Shown: positions 23,823 through 32,289, numbered from the stretch's first letter. The stretch is DNA of 34,429 nt from Phycicoccus elongatus Lp2 (GCF_000367525.1 NZ_HF570956.1:800661-835089), one strand, 5' to 3'. The notes: generated by a model not told the origin, from the sequence alone. Program-made: numbers and translations.

Positions 23823-25045
23823 CCCTGTGGGTCGATCCGCCGGGAGCGGTGGCGTTGGCGACACGCCTGCGTGGGATGGCCGCGGAGGTCGACGAGAGCT
23901 TGTCCCGGGCGGGAGCCTGGGAGGTCATGGCGGCCGCAGCGGCGGTCGGTCTGCAACGCGCGATCACCCAGGCCGATGGTGTCGGGGCGGTGCAGGCAGC
24001 GCGCTGCGTCGCCGAGGTCGAGACGGCTGTCCTTCAGGTCGTCGCCCGCGTGCACGTCCTGCGCGGGGAGCTCTTGGCGCTGGCGGGGGCCTTCGTGAGG
24101 GCCGCCCGCGTGCTGGGTGCCGTGGAGGACGGGGTGGCCGATGCACTGGCCCGTCTGGACACACTGGCGCATGACCACCCGGACACGGTCGAGTGGCTGG
24201 CGGCGCGTGGGCACGAACATGCACTCGCCCCCTTGCTCGCCGCGGGGGAACGTGGGGGTCTCCTTGTCGAGGGCCCGCACCAGTTCGTGGGCATCGACAC
24301 GGGCCCTCCGCGGGATGTGACCGCGCCGAAAGGGTTGGCCGACCTCGTCGCCGATGACATTGCCGTGGAGGAGGGTGACGGCTTCGTCCGGATCACCGAG
24401 GTGACCCGCCCCGACGGAACGCATGCCTGGGTCGTGGCGATCTCCGGGACGAAGGTGCTCGACCCCCGCGCTGGCTCGAACCCCTTCGACGTCACGACCG
24501 ATGTCCGCTCCATCGAGGCCGGCGCGACGATCGCCGCCATCGGGGTCCATCGCGCCGTGCTGGCTGCCCAGCGCTCGACGGGCAGGGAGACCAGTGCGGA
24601 GCCGATCCTGCTCAGCGGGCACAGCCTGGGCGGGATGCTCGCCGCCGGGCTGGCGGCCGATCCGGCCTTCCGGCACGGCCGCAACGTCACGGGAGTCGTG
24701 ACCGCAGGATCCCCGATCGGCCGTATGCCGGTGCCCGCCTCGGTGGGTGTGGTCGCCGTGGAGCACCGGGGTGACTTCGTCCCCCGCCTCGACGGGGTGG
24801 CGGGACGCACCGACGACACATGGCACACGCTCACCACTGATCCGGACGTGCAGGAGACCGGCGGGCGGGCCAGTCGCAGCCACGCCGGAGAGCTCTATGA
24901 AGGCTCGGCGCGCGCCTTCGACATGGTGGCACGCGAGGGCGAGTTGGAATGGGAGGAGGTGATCGCACCCTTCGTCGAGCCCGGCGCCACCGCCGTTGCG
25001 CACGACATCGTCCTGACGCGGGAGTGGCAGAATCCACGCTCGTGA
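23819..25045 (+). CDS. Lipase-like alpha/beta hydrolase with N-terminal helical domain
   Basis: A 408-residue protein. Residues 1-115 are alanine-rich helices (VALATRLRGMAAEVDES; VLQVVARVHVLRGELLALAG) resembling the helical bundle of ESX-type or LXG-type proteins. Residues 175-408 form a lipase-like alpha/beta hydrolase. The nucleophile is Ser269 in LLSGHSLGGMLAAGLA, and a candidate aspartate lies in HRGDFVPRLDG near 319. A histidine (SRSHAGELYEG) follows near 358. No signal peptide is seen. It is co-translated with the small helical gene upstream and overlaps menD by four bases (GTGA). Being next to menD recalls the menD-menH pair of E. coli, but domain layout argues against MenH. Confidence 0.75.
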   Translation: MTLWVDPPGAVALATRLRGMAAEVDESLSRAGAWEVMAAAAAVGLQRAITQADGVGAVQAARCVAEVETAVLQVVARVHVLRGELLALAGAFVRAARVLGAVEDGVADALARLDTLAHDHPDTVEWLAARGHEHALAPLLAAGERGGLLVEGPHQFVGIDTGPPRDVTAPKGLADLVADDIAVEEGDGFVRITEVTRPDGTHAWVVAISGTKVLDPRAGSNPFDVTTDVRSIEAGATIAAIGVHRAVLAAQRSTGRETSAEPILLSGHSLGGMLAAGLAADPAFRHGRNVTGVVTAGSPIGRMPVPASVGVVAVEHRGDFVPRLDGVAGRTDDTWHTLTTDPDVQETGGRASRSHAGELYEGSARAFDMVAREGELEWEEVIAPFVEPGATAVAHDIVLTREWQNPRS

Positions 25046-26808
25046 CCGATTCGCTGGCGTTCGCGACGGCGATCGTCGACGGATTGGTCGCGGCCGGTGT
25101 GCGCGAGATCGTCCTGTGCCCCGGCTCCCGATCCTCCCCTCTGGCGTATGCCGCGTGGTCCGCCGAGCACGCCGGCCGCCTGCGCCTGCACGTGCGGGTC
25201 GACGAACGCTCGGCGGGCTTCCTCGCCCTCGGGCTGGCGAAGACGTCGCGGGTGCCGGCCGCTGTCGTCACGACGTCCGGGACAGCCGTCGCGAACCTGC
25301 ACCCAGCGGTCCTGGAAGCGCATCACGCGCGGGTGCCCCTCGTCGTGGTCAGCGCCGATCGCCCGGCCGCCCTGCGCGGGACGGGGGCGAACCAGACGAC
25401 GATCCAACCGGGGATCTTCGGCGTGGCGGTGCACGGCGAGTGGGACCTCGCCGCTGCCGAGGCGGGGCCCGCGCTCGGCGAGGTCCTGACGGCTGTCGTG
25501 GCCTCGGCGTCGACCGGGCCGGTGCACCTCAACGTGCAGTTCGCGCCGCCGCTCGTGCCGGTTGGGCCACTGCCACCCACGGTGGAGCCGGTTGCCCCGA
25601 TTGAGCCGCCCTTGGCCGATCGGCGCTCCTCTGATCGCGTGGCCACCCCGCCCGCCGAACCGTCGCCCGCGGACCCGACCGCGTCGGACCGTTTTCCGGC
25701 CCTGACCGGGCGCACCCTGGTCGTCCTGGGCGACCTGCCCGACCCTGCGGACGCGGAACTCGTGCTCGACTGGGCAGGAGCTCAAGGCTTGCCGGTCGTC
25801 GCCGAACCCTTCGGTCGACACGGAACGAACTCGCCCGTGCCGCACGGGGTCCTCCTGCTCGGAGCCGCGCCCTTCCTCGACGCGCATCTGCCCGAGAACG
25901 TCCTTGTCGTCGGTCGCCCCACCCTCAGTCGACCGGTCGCCCGGCTCCTCCAGCGGACAGACGTCAAGGTCATGGTGGTGGCGGCCGGCCTGGAGTTCGA
26001 GGTCCCCGGCCGGCAGGTTACCCATCTCCCCCTCCGGCGTTGTTCCCATGTGCCGCGGTTGTTCCGGGCGCCTGGAACCCTGCAGGGCGCGTCCGAGCGC
26101 GAGGCGGCGGACCCCGGGCGGAGCAGGTGGCGTGAATCGTGGATGGAGGCGGGTGGTGCCGTGGCCCGGGCGATCGCCGCGGACCCGCCGGCCTGGGGGA
26201 CCGGCCCGGCCCTGGCGCGGGCGCTGGTCGCCAACCTCCCGGACGATGCCGTCCTCTTTGTCGGCAGTTCGAACAGCCCGCGAGACCTCGACGTCGCCGT
26301 GACCGGGCGCGCAGCCGGGGTCACGGTGGTCGCCGGTCGCGGTCTCGCCGGCATCGACGGATGTGTCTCGACCGCCATCGGGATTTCCCTGTCCGACAAC
26401 GCTTCTCATGCCGGCCAACCACGTTCGCACTTCGCGCTCATGGGGGATCTGACCTTCCTCCACGACGCCAATGGCCTGCTCATCGGCCCCGATGAACTCC
26501 GACCCGACCTGACGATCGTCGTCGCGAACGATGACGGCGGGGGCATTTTCACCACCCTCGAGCCGGGGCAGCCCGACCTCGCTGAGCCCTTCGAGCGACT
26601 CTTCGGCACGCCCACCGGCACCGACCTGTCGGCGCTGAGCCTCGCCCACGGAATCGCGCACACCCGGGCGGACAGCGAAGCGTCCCTGGCGGCGGCGCTG
26701 GGAACCCGGCCCCACGGCATACGAGTCGTCGAGGTGGCGATCCGGCGCGAGACCCATCGAGCCGAGCGCGCCCGCTTGCAGGCGATGGCCAACGCTGCTC
26801 TGGGCTGA
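25042..26808 (+). CDS. menD: SEPHCHC synthase MenD
   Basis: Thiamine-diphosphate enzyme that adds a 2-oxoglutarate-derived unit to isochorismate, the first committed menaquinone step. Family marks are IVLCPGSRSSPLAYA near residue 25-39, RVDERSAGFLALGLAK, and the glutamate/TSGTAVANLHPAV segment. The C-terminal cofactor motif MGDLTFLHDANGLL is followed by VVANDDGGGIF. The 588-residue length is normal. GTG 25042 overlaps the previous stop, and the frame upstream of it lies within the hydrolase gene. A 60-residue Pro/Ala-rich linker near 180-230 is typical of actinobacterial MenD. Octamer copies at 25146 and 26715; the second forces an ATA codon. Confidence 0.95.
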   Translation: MTDSLAFATAIVDGLVAAGVREIVLCPGSRSSPLAYAAWSAEHAGRLRLHVRVDERSAGFLALGLAKTSRVPAAVVTTSGTAVANLHPAVLEAHHARVPLVVVSADRPAALRGTGANQTTIQPGIFGVAVHGEWDLAAAEAGPALGEVLTAVVASASTGPVHLNVQFAPPLVPVGPLPPTVEPVAPIEPPLADRRSSDRVATPPAEPSPADPTASDRFPALTGRTLVVLGDLPDPADAELVLDWAGAQGLPVVAEPFGRHGTNSPVPHGVLLLGAAPFLDAHLPENVLVVGRPTLSRPVARLLQRTDVKVMVVAAGLEFEVPGRQVTHLPLRRCSHVPRLFRAPGTLQGASEREAADPGRSRWRESWMEAGGAVARAIAADPPAWGTGPALARALVANLPDDAVLFVGSSNSPRDLDVAVTGRAAGVTVVAGRGLAGIDGCVSTAIGISLSDNASHAGQPRSHFALMGDLTFLHDANGLLIGPDELRPDLTIVVANDDGGGIFTTLEPGQPDLAEPFERLFGTPTGTDLSALSLAHGIAHTRADSEASLAAALGTRPHGIRVVEVAIRRETHRAERARLQAMANAALG

Positions 26809-26850
26809 GGCCGATTTCGGGACCAACCGCCCGCTTGCGAGAATGCGTGG

Positions 26851-28080
26851 GTGACCCACTCGCTCCGCACCGATGTGCTCGTCGTCGGCGCCGGACCTGC
26901 CGGGTCAGCCGCCGCGGCGTGGTCTGCACGCGCCGGCCTCGACGTCGTCCTCGCTGACGCCGCCACCTTCCCCCGCGACAAGACCTGCGGCGACGGCCTC
27001 ACCCCGCGAGCGATCGGCGAGTTGACCGCTTTGGGCCTCGAGGACTGGTTGCGCGCTCGCACCGTCAATCGTGGGCTGCGGGCCCATGGGTTCGGGCAGA
27101 CGCTCATGCTCCCGTGGCCCGGAGGGTCGCTCCCGAACTGGGGCTCGGCCGCCCCTCGGATGGACCTCGACGCCCGCATCCGGCAGGTCGCGCTCGACGA
27201 CGGTGCCACGGGGGTTGAGGGAGCCAAGGCGGTCGATGCCCGCGTCGAGGGCGGACGCGTCCGGGGGGTGACCTTCCAGCGTGGGAGCGAGAGTTTCGAG
27301 ATCGAGTGTGAACGCCTGGTCGTCGCCGACGGGGTGCGCTCCGGGCTCGGCAAGGTGCTCGGGCGCGAGTGGCACAAGGACACCGTGTATGCCGTGGCCG
27401 GCCGTTGCTATGTCGACTCCACCATGGCCGACGATCCCTGGATCAGCAGCCACCTGGAACTACGCGGCGAGACCGGCGAGGTGCTCTCCGGCTATGGCTG
27501 GATCTTCCCGCTCGGCGGTGGTCAGGTGAATGTCGGCGTCGGCAGCCTGGCGACGACCAAGCGCCCGGCCGAGGTCGCGATCAAACCCCTGATGGCGCAC
27601 TACACCGACCAACGGCGACACGACTTCGGCCTGACCGGCGCGGCCCGGATGGCCACGAGCGCCCTGCTGCCGATGGGCGGCGCCGTCTCGAATGTCGCCG
27701 GCCCCAACTGGGCCCTCATCGGCGATGCTGCCGCGTGCATCAACCCGCTCAACGGCGAGGGCATCGACTACGGCCTGGAAACCGGCCGGATGATCGCGGA
27801 CCTGCTCGACACGGACCTCTCGCGGTCCTGGCCGACGACCCTGCAGGAGCACTACGGCGAGGCCTTCTCGATCGCCCGGCGACTGGCCGGGGTCTTCACT
27901 GTCCCCAAGGTGTTGACCGCCCTCGGGCCGGTGGGCATGCGCTCGGACTGGTTGATGACCCTTGCGCTGCGCTGGATGGGCAACCTGGTGACCGACGACG
28001 ACCGCGACCGCTCGGCGCGCGTCTGGCGCTGGGCCGGCCGCCGCTCGATCGCCGTCGACGCCCGCCCGCCCTTCAGCTGA
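26851..28080 (+). CDS. menJ: Geranylgeranyl reductase family protein, probable menaquinone reductase MenJ
   Basis: FAD-dependent reductase that likely saturates one isoprene double bond of menaquinone, as MenJ (Rv0561c) does in mycobacteria. The dinucleotide fold VLVVGAGPAGSAAAAW lies at about 9-24. The family motif FPRDKTCGDGLTPRA at about 43-57 has the conserved cysteine. GDAAACINPLNGEGIDYGLE, near 291-310, binds FAD. The 409-residue protein starts at GTG 26851, 42 bases after menD. Placement directly between menD and menF/menG supports a quinone rather than a chlorophyll or archaeal-lipid substrate. An octamer copy is at 27387. Confidence 0.88.
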   Translation: MTHSLRTDVLVVGAGPAGSAAAAWSARAGLDVVLADAATFPRDKTCGDGLTPRAIGELTALGLEDWLRARTVNRGLRAHGFGQTLMLPWPGGSLPNWGSAAPRMDLDARIRQVALDDGATGVEGAKAVDARVEGGRVRGVTFQRGSESFEIECERLVVADGVRSGLGKVLGREWHKDTVYAVAGRCYVDSTMADDPWISSHLELRGETGEVLSGYGWIFPLGGGQVNVGVGSLATTKRPAEVAIKPLMAHYTDQRRHDFGLTGAARMATSALLPMGGAVSNVAGPNWALIGDAAACINPLNGEGIDYGLETGRMIADLLDTDLSRSWPTTLQEHYGEAFSIARRLAGVFTVPKVLTALGPVGMRSDWLMTLALRWMGNLVTDDDRDRSARVWRWAGRRSIAVDARPPFS

Positions 28081-28127
28081 CCTCGCCGGGTGACCTCCCT
28101 GGGTGACCTCCCTGGGTGACCTCGCCA
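28076..28127. repeat. Four tandem 13-base units at the menJ 3' end
   Basis: Four consecutive 13-base units start at the menJ stop region (28076, 28089, 28102, 28115). The two central copies are identical (GGTGACCTCCCTG) and the outer two read GCTGACCTCGCCG and GGTGACCTCGCCA. They lie in the 180-base gap between convergent menJ and menF. Too few and too close for CRISPR; replication slippage is the likely origin. Confidence 0.75.
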
Positions 28128-28158
28128 GTGCTGACGCGCCGCCTTCAGCTCGGAGACA

Positions 28159-28232
28159 CGAAGTCGCGATGTGGCGAGGTGAAGTCGTCGATCGGGGAGC
28201 CGGACGACGCGAAGTCGCGATGTGTCGAGTTG
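28159..28232. repeat. 23-base direct repeat, two copies offset by 51 bases
   Basis: Copies at 28159-28181 and 28210-28232 match at 21 of 23 bases; the core is CGAAGTCGCGATGTG and contains the palindrome TCGCGA. A partial GAAGTCG copy sits between them at 28181. They follow the 13-base tandem in the menJ/menF gap. This may be a dispersed intergenic repeat family; no gene is seen here. Confidence 0.65.
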
Positions 28233-28260
28233 TGGGAGGGGCCGGTCAGCGGCCCGAGGG

Positions 28261-29544
28261 TCACTGCGTCAGGGCGTCGCGCATCGGGACGAGTTTGGCG
28301 TCGGATTCGGCGACCTCGGCCTCCGGATCGGAGCCGGCAACGATCCCGCACCCGGCGAAGAGGCGCATGCGCGACGGATCGCCCGGGTCCACCTCCCCGG
28401 TGCGCAGGGCGATGCCCCACTCCCCGTCACCGGAGGCATCGATCCAGCCGACCGGACCGGCATACCGACGGCGATCCATGCCCTCGAGGTCCGCGATCAC
28501 CTGGTCGGCGATGGCCCTCGGGGTCCCGCACACCGCCGCGCTCGGGTGCAGCGCCTCGGCCAGCGCCAACGACGACGCCCCGTCGGCGAGCACACCCGTG
28601 ACGTCCGTCGCCAGATGCATGACATTGGGCAGGTGCAGCACGAAGGGCGTTTCCGGCACGTTCATCGACGAGCAGTGCGGGCGCAGGGCGTCAGCCACCG
28701 AGCGCACGGCGTACTCGTGCTCCTCCAGGTCCTTCGAGGACCGCGCCAGCGACGCCGCCAGCGCCAGATCGTGCTCGTCATCACCGGTGCGCCGGATCGT
28801 GCCGGCGAGCACGCGCGAGGTCACCAGCCCCTTCTCGGAACGCGCGAGCATCTCCGGTGTCGCGCCGACGAGCCCGTCGACGCTGAACACCCAGGTGTTG
28901 TCATAGCGCTCCGCCAGGCGCGCGAGCAGCCAGCGGACGTCGATCGGGCGCTCGCTGCGCACCTCCAGGTCGCGCGCCAGCACGACCTTGTCCAGATGCC
29001 CCTGCGTGATCAGCTCGACGGCGTGCGCCACAGCACCCGCCCACTGGGTCGGCGACGAGGCGCCGTCGGCGAAGGTCACTCCTTCGGGTGCTGTCGGGGT
29101 CGAGCCGCTCGCCGGAGGAATGACCGAGGGCAGTTCGTCCCCCGTTGTCATCGTCGTCAGCCAGGCTCGATCACCGCGCCGTCCCACCACCACTTGCGGC
29201 ACGACGAGCGTGGCGGCGGCGGCTGAGCTCGCGGCATACGCAATGGAGCCGAAGGCGACCGGTCCGGTCCCGGGCACGCCGACCTCGTTGCGGACGATCG
29301 CGCCGCCGGCGACCGACTCCCACCACGAACGCAGGCTCGCGAAGCGCTGGGCACCGGTGGCAACGTGCTCCGCCGCCCGGCCCCAGCCGACCATGCCTTC
29401 ACCCCGACGCACCCAGGAGAACAACTCACCAGCCGCGGCAAACGGCAACAGCTCGATCAGCGCGGGGAGGTCGGCGACCGGCAGGGAGACGGTGCGGGCG
29501 AGCAGTGGCTTGCGCTCGGCGCCCGCGTCGGGCAGGGAGGTCAT
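28261..29544 (-). CDS. menF: Isochorismate synthase MenF
   Basis: Chorismate-binding-fold enzyme converting chorismate to isochorismate, the entry step of menaquinone synthesis. Signatures are ELITQGHLDKVVLARDLEV, VFSVDGLVGATPEMLARSEKG, LAGTIRRTGD, and the C-terminal LHPSAAVCGTPRAIADQVIA and YAGPVGWIDASGDGEWGIALR. I prefer ATG 29544 (427 residues), which leaves 46 bases before menG on the other strand. ATG 29592 is in frame but would overlap the menG start. An EntC role in siderophore synthesis is possible for the family, but no siderophore genes are nearby. Octamer copies lie at 28458 and 29232. Confidence 0.92.
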   Translation of the reverse strand: MTSLPDAGAERKPLLARTVSLPVADLPALIELLPFAAAGELFSWVRRGEGMVGWGRAAEHVATGAQRFASLRSWWESVAGGAIVRNEVGVPGTGPVAFGSIAYAASSAAAATLVVPQVVVGRRGDRAWLTTMTTGDELPSVIPPASGSTPTAPEGVTFADGASSPTQWAGAVAHAVELITQGHLDKVVLARDLEVRSERPIDVRWLLARLAERYDNTWVFSVDGLVGATPEMLARSEKGLVTSRVLAGTIRRTGDDEHDLALAASLARSSKDLEEHEYAVRSVADALRPHCSSMNVPETPFVLHLPNVMHLATDVTGVLADGASSLALAEALHPSAAVCGTPRAIADQVIADLEGMDRRRYAGPVGWIDASGDGEWGIALRTGEVDPGDPSRMRLFAGCGIVAGSDPEAEVAESDAKLVPMRDALTQ

Positions 29545-29590
29545 CAGGGCCAAAGCGTAGTCCCGGGTCGACAGTGCGAGGATGTCCGGC

Positions 29591-30283
29591 ATGAGCCGTG
29601 CCTCCCTCGCGAAGGACCCGCGCGACGTCGCGGCGATGTTCGACGACGTCGCCGAGAAGTACGACGTGACCAACGATGTGCTCTCCCTGGGGCAGGACCG
29701 GTTGTGGCGCCGTGCCGTGCTCAGGGCCGTCGACGCCCGACCCGGCGACAAGATCCTCGACATCGCGGCCGGCACGGGCACGAGCAGTGAGCCCTTCGTG
29801 GACGCGGGCGCCGACGTGGTCCCCGCCGACTTCAGCCTGGGCATGCTCCGCGTGGGCAAGAAGCGGCGCGACGACCTCGGCTTCACCGCCGCTGACGCGA
29901 TGCGCCTGCCCTTCGCCGACAACTCCTTCGATGCCGTCACGATGAGTTTCGGCCTGCGCAACGTCGCCGACGTCGACGACGCCCTCGGCGAGTTCGCGCG
30001 CGTCACTCGCCCCGGTGGCCGCCTGGTCATCTGTGAGTTCAGCGCCCCCACCAACAAGGCCTTCCGGACCGTCTACACCGAGTACCTCATGCGGGCCCTG
30101 CCACCGGTCGCCCGCAGGGTCAGCTCCAACCCCGACTCCTACGTCTACCTCGCCGAGTCGATTCGCGCGTGGCCGGACCAGCGCGCCCTCGCCGAGCAGG
30201 TACGGGCCGCAGGGTGGGACCAGGTCGCGTGGCGCAACCTCTCCGGTGGCATCGTCGCGCTCCACCGCGCGATCAAGGGGTGA
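29591..30283 (+). CDS. menG: Demethylmenaquinone methyltransferase MenG/UbiE
   Basis: SAM-dependent methyltransferase for the last ring methylation of menaquinone. UbiE-family marks are [22 protein letters not shown] at the N-terminus and the SAM site [36 protein letters not shown] and [17 protein letters not shown] follow, and the end reads [21 protein letters not shown] choose ATG 29591 because GAGGA lies 9 bases upstream and [17 protein letters not shown] is the conserved start. ATG 29582 would place that ribosome site over the start. It diverges from menF. The gap to nuoA is 245 bases and holds a promoter candidate. Confidence 0.95.
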   Translation: MSRASLAKDPRDVAAMFDDVAEKYDVTNDVLSLGQDRLWRRAVLRAVDARPGDKILDIAAGTGTSSEPFVDAGADVVPADFSLGMLRVGKKRRDDLGFTAADAMRLPFADNSFDAVTMSFGLRNVADVDDALGEFARVTRPGGRLVICEFSAPTNKAFRTVYTEYLMRALPPVARRVSSNPDSYVYLAESIRAWPDQRALAEQVRAAGWDQVAWRNLSGGIVALHRAIKG

Positions 30284-30298
30284 GCCCCACCCCCGGAC

Positions 30299-30317
30299 TT
30301 AGGCGAGCCTCACTCAA
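30299..30317. promoter_or_regulatory. Candidate DtxR/IdeR-type iron box upstream of nuoA
   Basis: TTAGGCGAGCCTCACTCAA matches the DtxR/IdeR consensus TTAGGTTAGSCTAACCTAA at 14 of 19 positions, with the left half-site TTAGG and AGCCT intact. Its right end overlaps the proposed -35 element of the nuo promoter, a position suited to repression. Complex I needs many Fe-S clusters, so iron control is plausible. Binding is inferred, not shown. Confidence 0.45.
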
Positions 30318-30342
30318 CACTCGCGAGGGTGCGGCATACACT
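30314..30342 (+). promoter_or_regulatory. Candidate nuo operon promoter
   Basis: TCAACA (30314-30319) and TACACT (30337-30342) are separated by 17 bases and each matches four of six consensus positions. The predicted start of transcription is about 180 bases before nuoA. An octamer copy (30332-30339) overlaps the -10. This is a weak, manual prediction in a 245-base gap where no gene is convincing. Confidence 0.35.
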
Positions 30343-30528
30343 CGCGGCGTGTTCGTGAACGGCTTCACAAGCGGGCGAGGAATCGCCGACGCAGGGGTCG
30401 CCGCACACCCTCTCGCGCAGATGCCCGGGTCACCGAGTGGCCAAGGCCACACTCCCTCTAGGATGGCCGCGAACCCGGCCATGGGTCCGTCGGCGTGCGC
30501 CTATTCGCGAAAGGGGAGTTGACATCCG

Positions 30529-30891
30529 ATGAGCAACCCCTACGTCCCGCTCTTCATCCTGCTGGCTCTTGGCTTCGGCTTCGCGGCGCTGTCGGTGGGC
30601 ACCAGCCTCGTCGTGGGACCCAAGCGCTACAACCGGGCCAAGGCCGAGGCCTACGAGTGCGGCATCCAGCCCTCGCCGCGCGCCGAGGGCGGCGGTCGCG
30701 TGCCGATCAAGTACTTCCTGACGGCCATGCTCTTCATCATCTTCGACATCGAGTCGATCTTCCTGTTCCCCTTTGCGGTCGCCTTCGACCAACTCGGCCT
30801 GTTCGCCCTCGTCGAAATGGTCCTGTTCATCATCACCGTCTTCGTGGCCTACGCCTACGTGTGGAAGCGCGGCGGGCTCGAGTGGGACTGA
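30529..30891 (+). CDS. nuoA: NADH-quinone oxidoreductase subunit A
   Basis: Membrane subunit at the junction of the peripheral and membrane arms of Complex I. The 120-residue protein has three hydrophobic helices (about 7-30, 62-83 and 88-110). The conserved loop is [20 protein letters not shown], with the cysteine of the NuoA YECG motif. [20 protein letters not shown] follows and is the family hallmark. It is the first nuo gene, behind a 245-base gap with the promoter and iron-box candidates. ATG 30529 gives the normal N-terminus. The next gene follows after 58 bases. Confidence 0.97.
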   Translation: MSNPYVPLFILLALGFGFAALSVGTSLVVGPKRYNRAKAEAYECGIQPSPRAEGGGRVPIKYFLTAMLFIIFDIESIFLFPFAVAFDQLGLFALVEMVLFIITVFVAYAYVWKRGGLEWD

Positions 30892-30905
30892 CAGGAGTTA
30901 TTCGT

Positions 30906-30950
30906 ATGCCGCGCGCCCGCCGTCGTTCTTCCCTCACCAAGGAGTGTTGA
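30906..30950 (+). CDS. Possible 14-residue leader peptide between nuoA and nuoB
   Basis: A tiny frame ([14 protein letters not shown]) has AGGAG 9 bases before its ATG, and its TGA overlaps the nuoB ATG by one base (TGATG). It is arginine-rich. Translational coupling would make it a leader for nuoB. However, its ATG is part of an octamer copy (30904-30911) and nuoB has its own site AAGGAG, so it may be fortuitous. Confidence 0.25.
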   Translation: MPRARRRSSLTKEC

Positions 30951-31549
30951 TGGGACTCGAGGAGAAACTGCCAGCCGGCTTCGTGCTGACGACGTTGGAG
31001 AACGTCGTCGGGTACATGCGCAAGGCCTCGATCTGGCCCGCGACCTTCGGCCTGGCCTGCTGCGCCATCGAGATGATGGCCGTCGGCACGCCTGACTACG
31101 ACATCGCCCGCTTCGGCATGGAGCGCTTCAGCGCCACGCCGCGCCAGGCCGACCTGATGATCGTCGCCGGCCGGGTGAGCCAGAAGATGGCCCCCGTGGT
31201 GCGCCAGGTCTACGACCAGATGGCCAACCCGAAGTGGGTCATCTCGATGGGCGTGTGCGCGAGCAGCGGTGGCATGTTCAACAACTACGCGATCGTCCAG
31301 GGCGTCGACCACATCATCCCGGTCGACATCTACCTGCCCGGCTGCCCGCCGCGCCCGGAGATGCTGCTCAACGCGATCATCGAGCTGCACGACCAGATCC
31401 AGCACAGCAAGCTCGGCGTCAACCGGGTGGCCGCGGCCCGCGCCGCCGAGCAGGCCGCCCTGGGCGCGGTCCCGACCTCGCTCATGGCCCCGACCCATGA
31501 GCACCACGCGCCCTTGACGGCCACGCCCGGGAGGAACCTGCTCGCATGA
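30950..31549 (+). CDS. nuoB: NADH-quinone oxidoreductase subunit B
   Basis: Complex I subunit that carries the terminal N2 [4Fe-4S] cluster next to the quinone site. The cluster cysteines are visible: the tandem pair in [13 protein letters not shown] (near 35-38), one in [11 protein letters not shown] (near 102) and one in [13 protein letters not shown] (near 132). The 199-residue protein has the usual core plus a variable C-terminal tail. ATG 30950 has a good ribosome site (AAGGAG, 30939-30944). The stop overlaps nuoC by four bases (ATGA). Confidence 0.97.
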   Translation: MGLEEKLPAGFVLTTLENVVGYMRKASIWPATFGLACCAIEMMAVGTPDYDIARFGMERFSATPRQADLMIVAGRVSQKMAPVVRQVYDQMANPKWVISMGVCASSGGMFNNYAIVQGVDHIIPVDIYLPGCPPRPEMLLNAIIELHDQIQHSKLGVNRVAAARAAEQAALGAVPTSLMAPTHEHHAPLTATPGRNLLA

Positions 31550-32288
31550 GTGACGACACGACCACCCCGGCAGGCACCGACAGCGGCGAGCTGTGGTCCA
31601 CCGACGTCAGCCGTGACGTGGCCACCGACACCACCCCGGTGCAGGTGGGGGAGCGGCGCGGCATGTTCGGCGCCACCCGTGGCCAGGACACCACCGGCTA
31701 CGGCGGCCTGCGCACCCCGATCCTCTTCCCCGGCGCCTCCGAGCGTCCCTACGGCTCGTACTTCGACGAGGTCGCCGACACCCTGGCTGCCGCCCTCCCG
31801 AGCGACGGCTATGGCACGGCCGTCGAGCGGGTCGTCGTCGACCGGGGCGAGATGACCCTCTTCGTGCGCCGTGAGCACCTGCTCGCCATCGCGCGTGCCC
31901 TGCGTGACGACCCGGCCCTGCGCTTCGAGGTGTGCACCGGCGTCTCTGGGGTTCACTTCCTCGCCGAGGCAGGCCGTGAGCTGCACGCGATCTACCACCT
32001 GCTCTCCATCACCCACAACCGCCGCGTGCGGCTCGAGGTGACCGCCCCGGACGCCGACCCGCACATCCCATCGGTCGTGGCCATCTGGCCGGGCGCCGAT
32101 TGGCACGAGCGCGAAACCTGGGACATGTTCGGGATCATCTTCGACGGACACCCGGCCCTGACCCGCATCCTGATGCCGGACGACTGGCCCGGTCACCCCC
32201 AGCGCAAGGACTACCCCTTGGGTGGCATCCCCGTGGAGTACAAGGGCGGCACCGTCCCGCCGCCGGACCAGCGGAGGTCGTACAACTG

Positions 32289-32289
<1 letters not shown>
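31546..32289 (+). CDS. nuoC: NADH-quinone oxidoreductase subunit C
   Basis: Peripheral-arm subunit of Complex I without cofactor; it packs against NuoD and helps build the quinone channel. A 75-residue N-terminal extension rich in T, D and G precedes the conserved domain. Family marks are [33 protein letters not shown] and [19 protein letters not shown], followed by [20 protein letters not shown]. The ATG overlaps the nuoB stop and the final TGA shares one base with the nuoD ATG. Not fused to nuoD, unlike E. coli. Confidence 0.96.

Noticed and set aside
24895-26859. 654-codon minus-strand frame opposite menD
   Set aside because: Low-complexity shadow; menD motifs on the plus strand cover the same bases.
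28076-28127. CRISPR array
   Set aside because: Units are 13 bases, directly adjacent, with no spacers and no cas genes.
30349-30522. Possible short protein (GTG start, 57 codons) in the gap before nuoA
   Set aside because: No ribosome site, no domain, biased to Ala, Gly, Ser and Pro; the region is better explained as leader and promoter.
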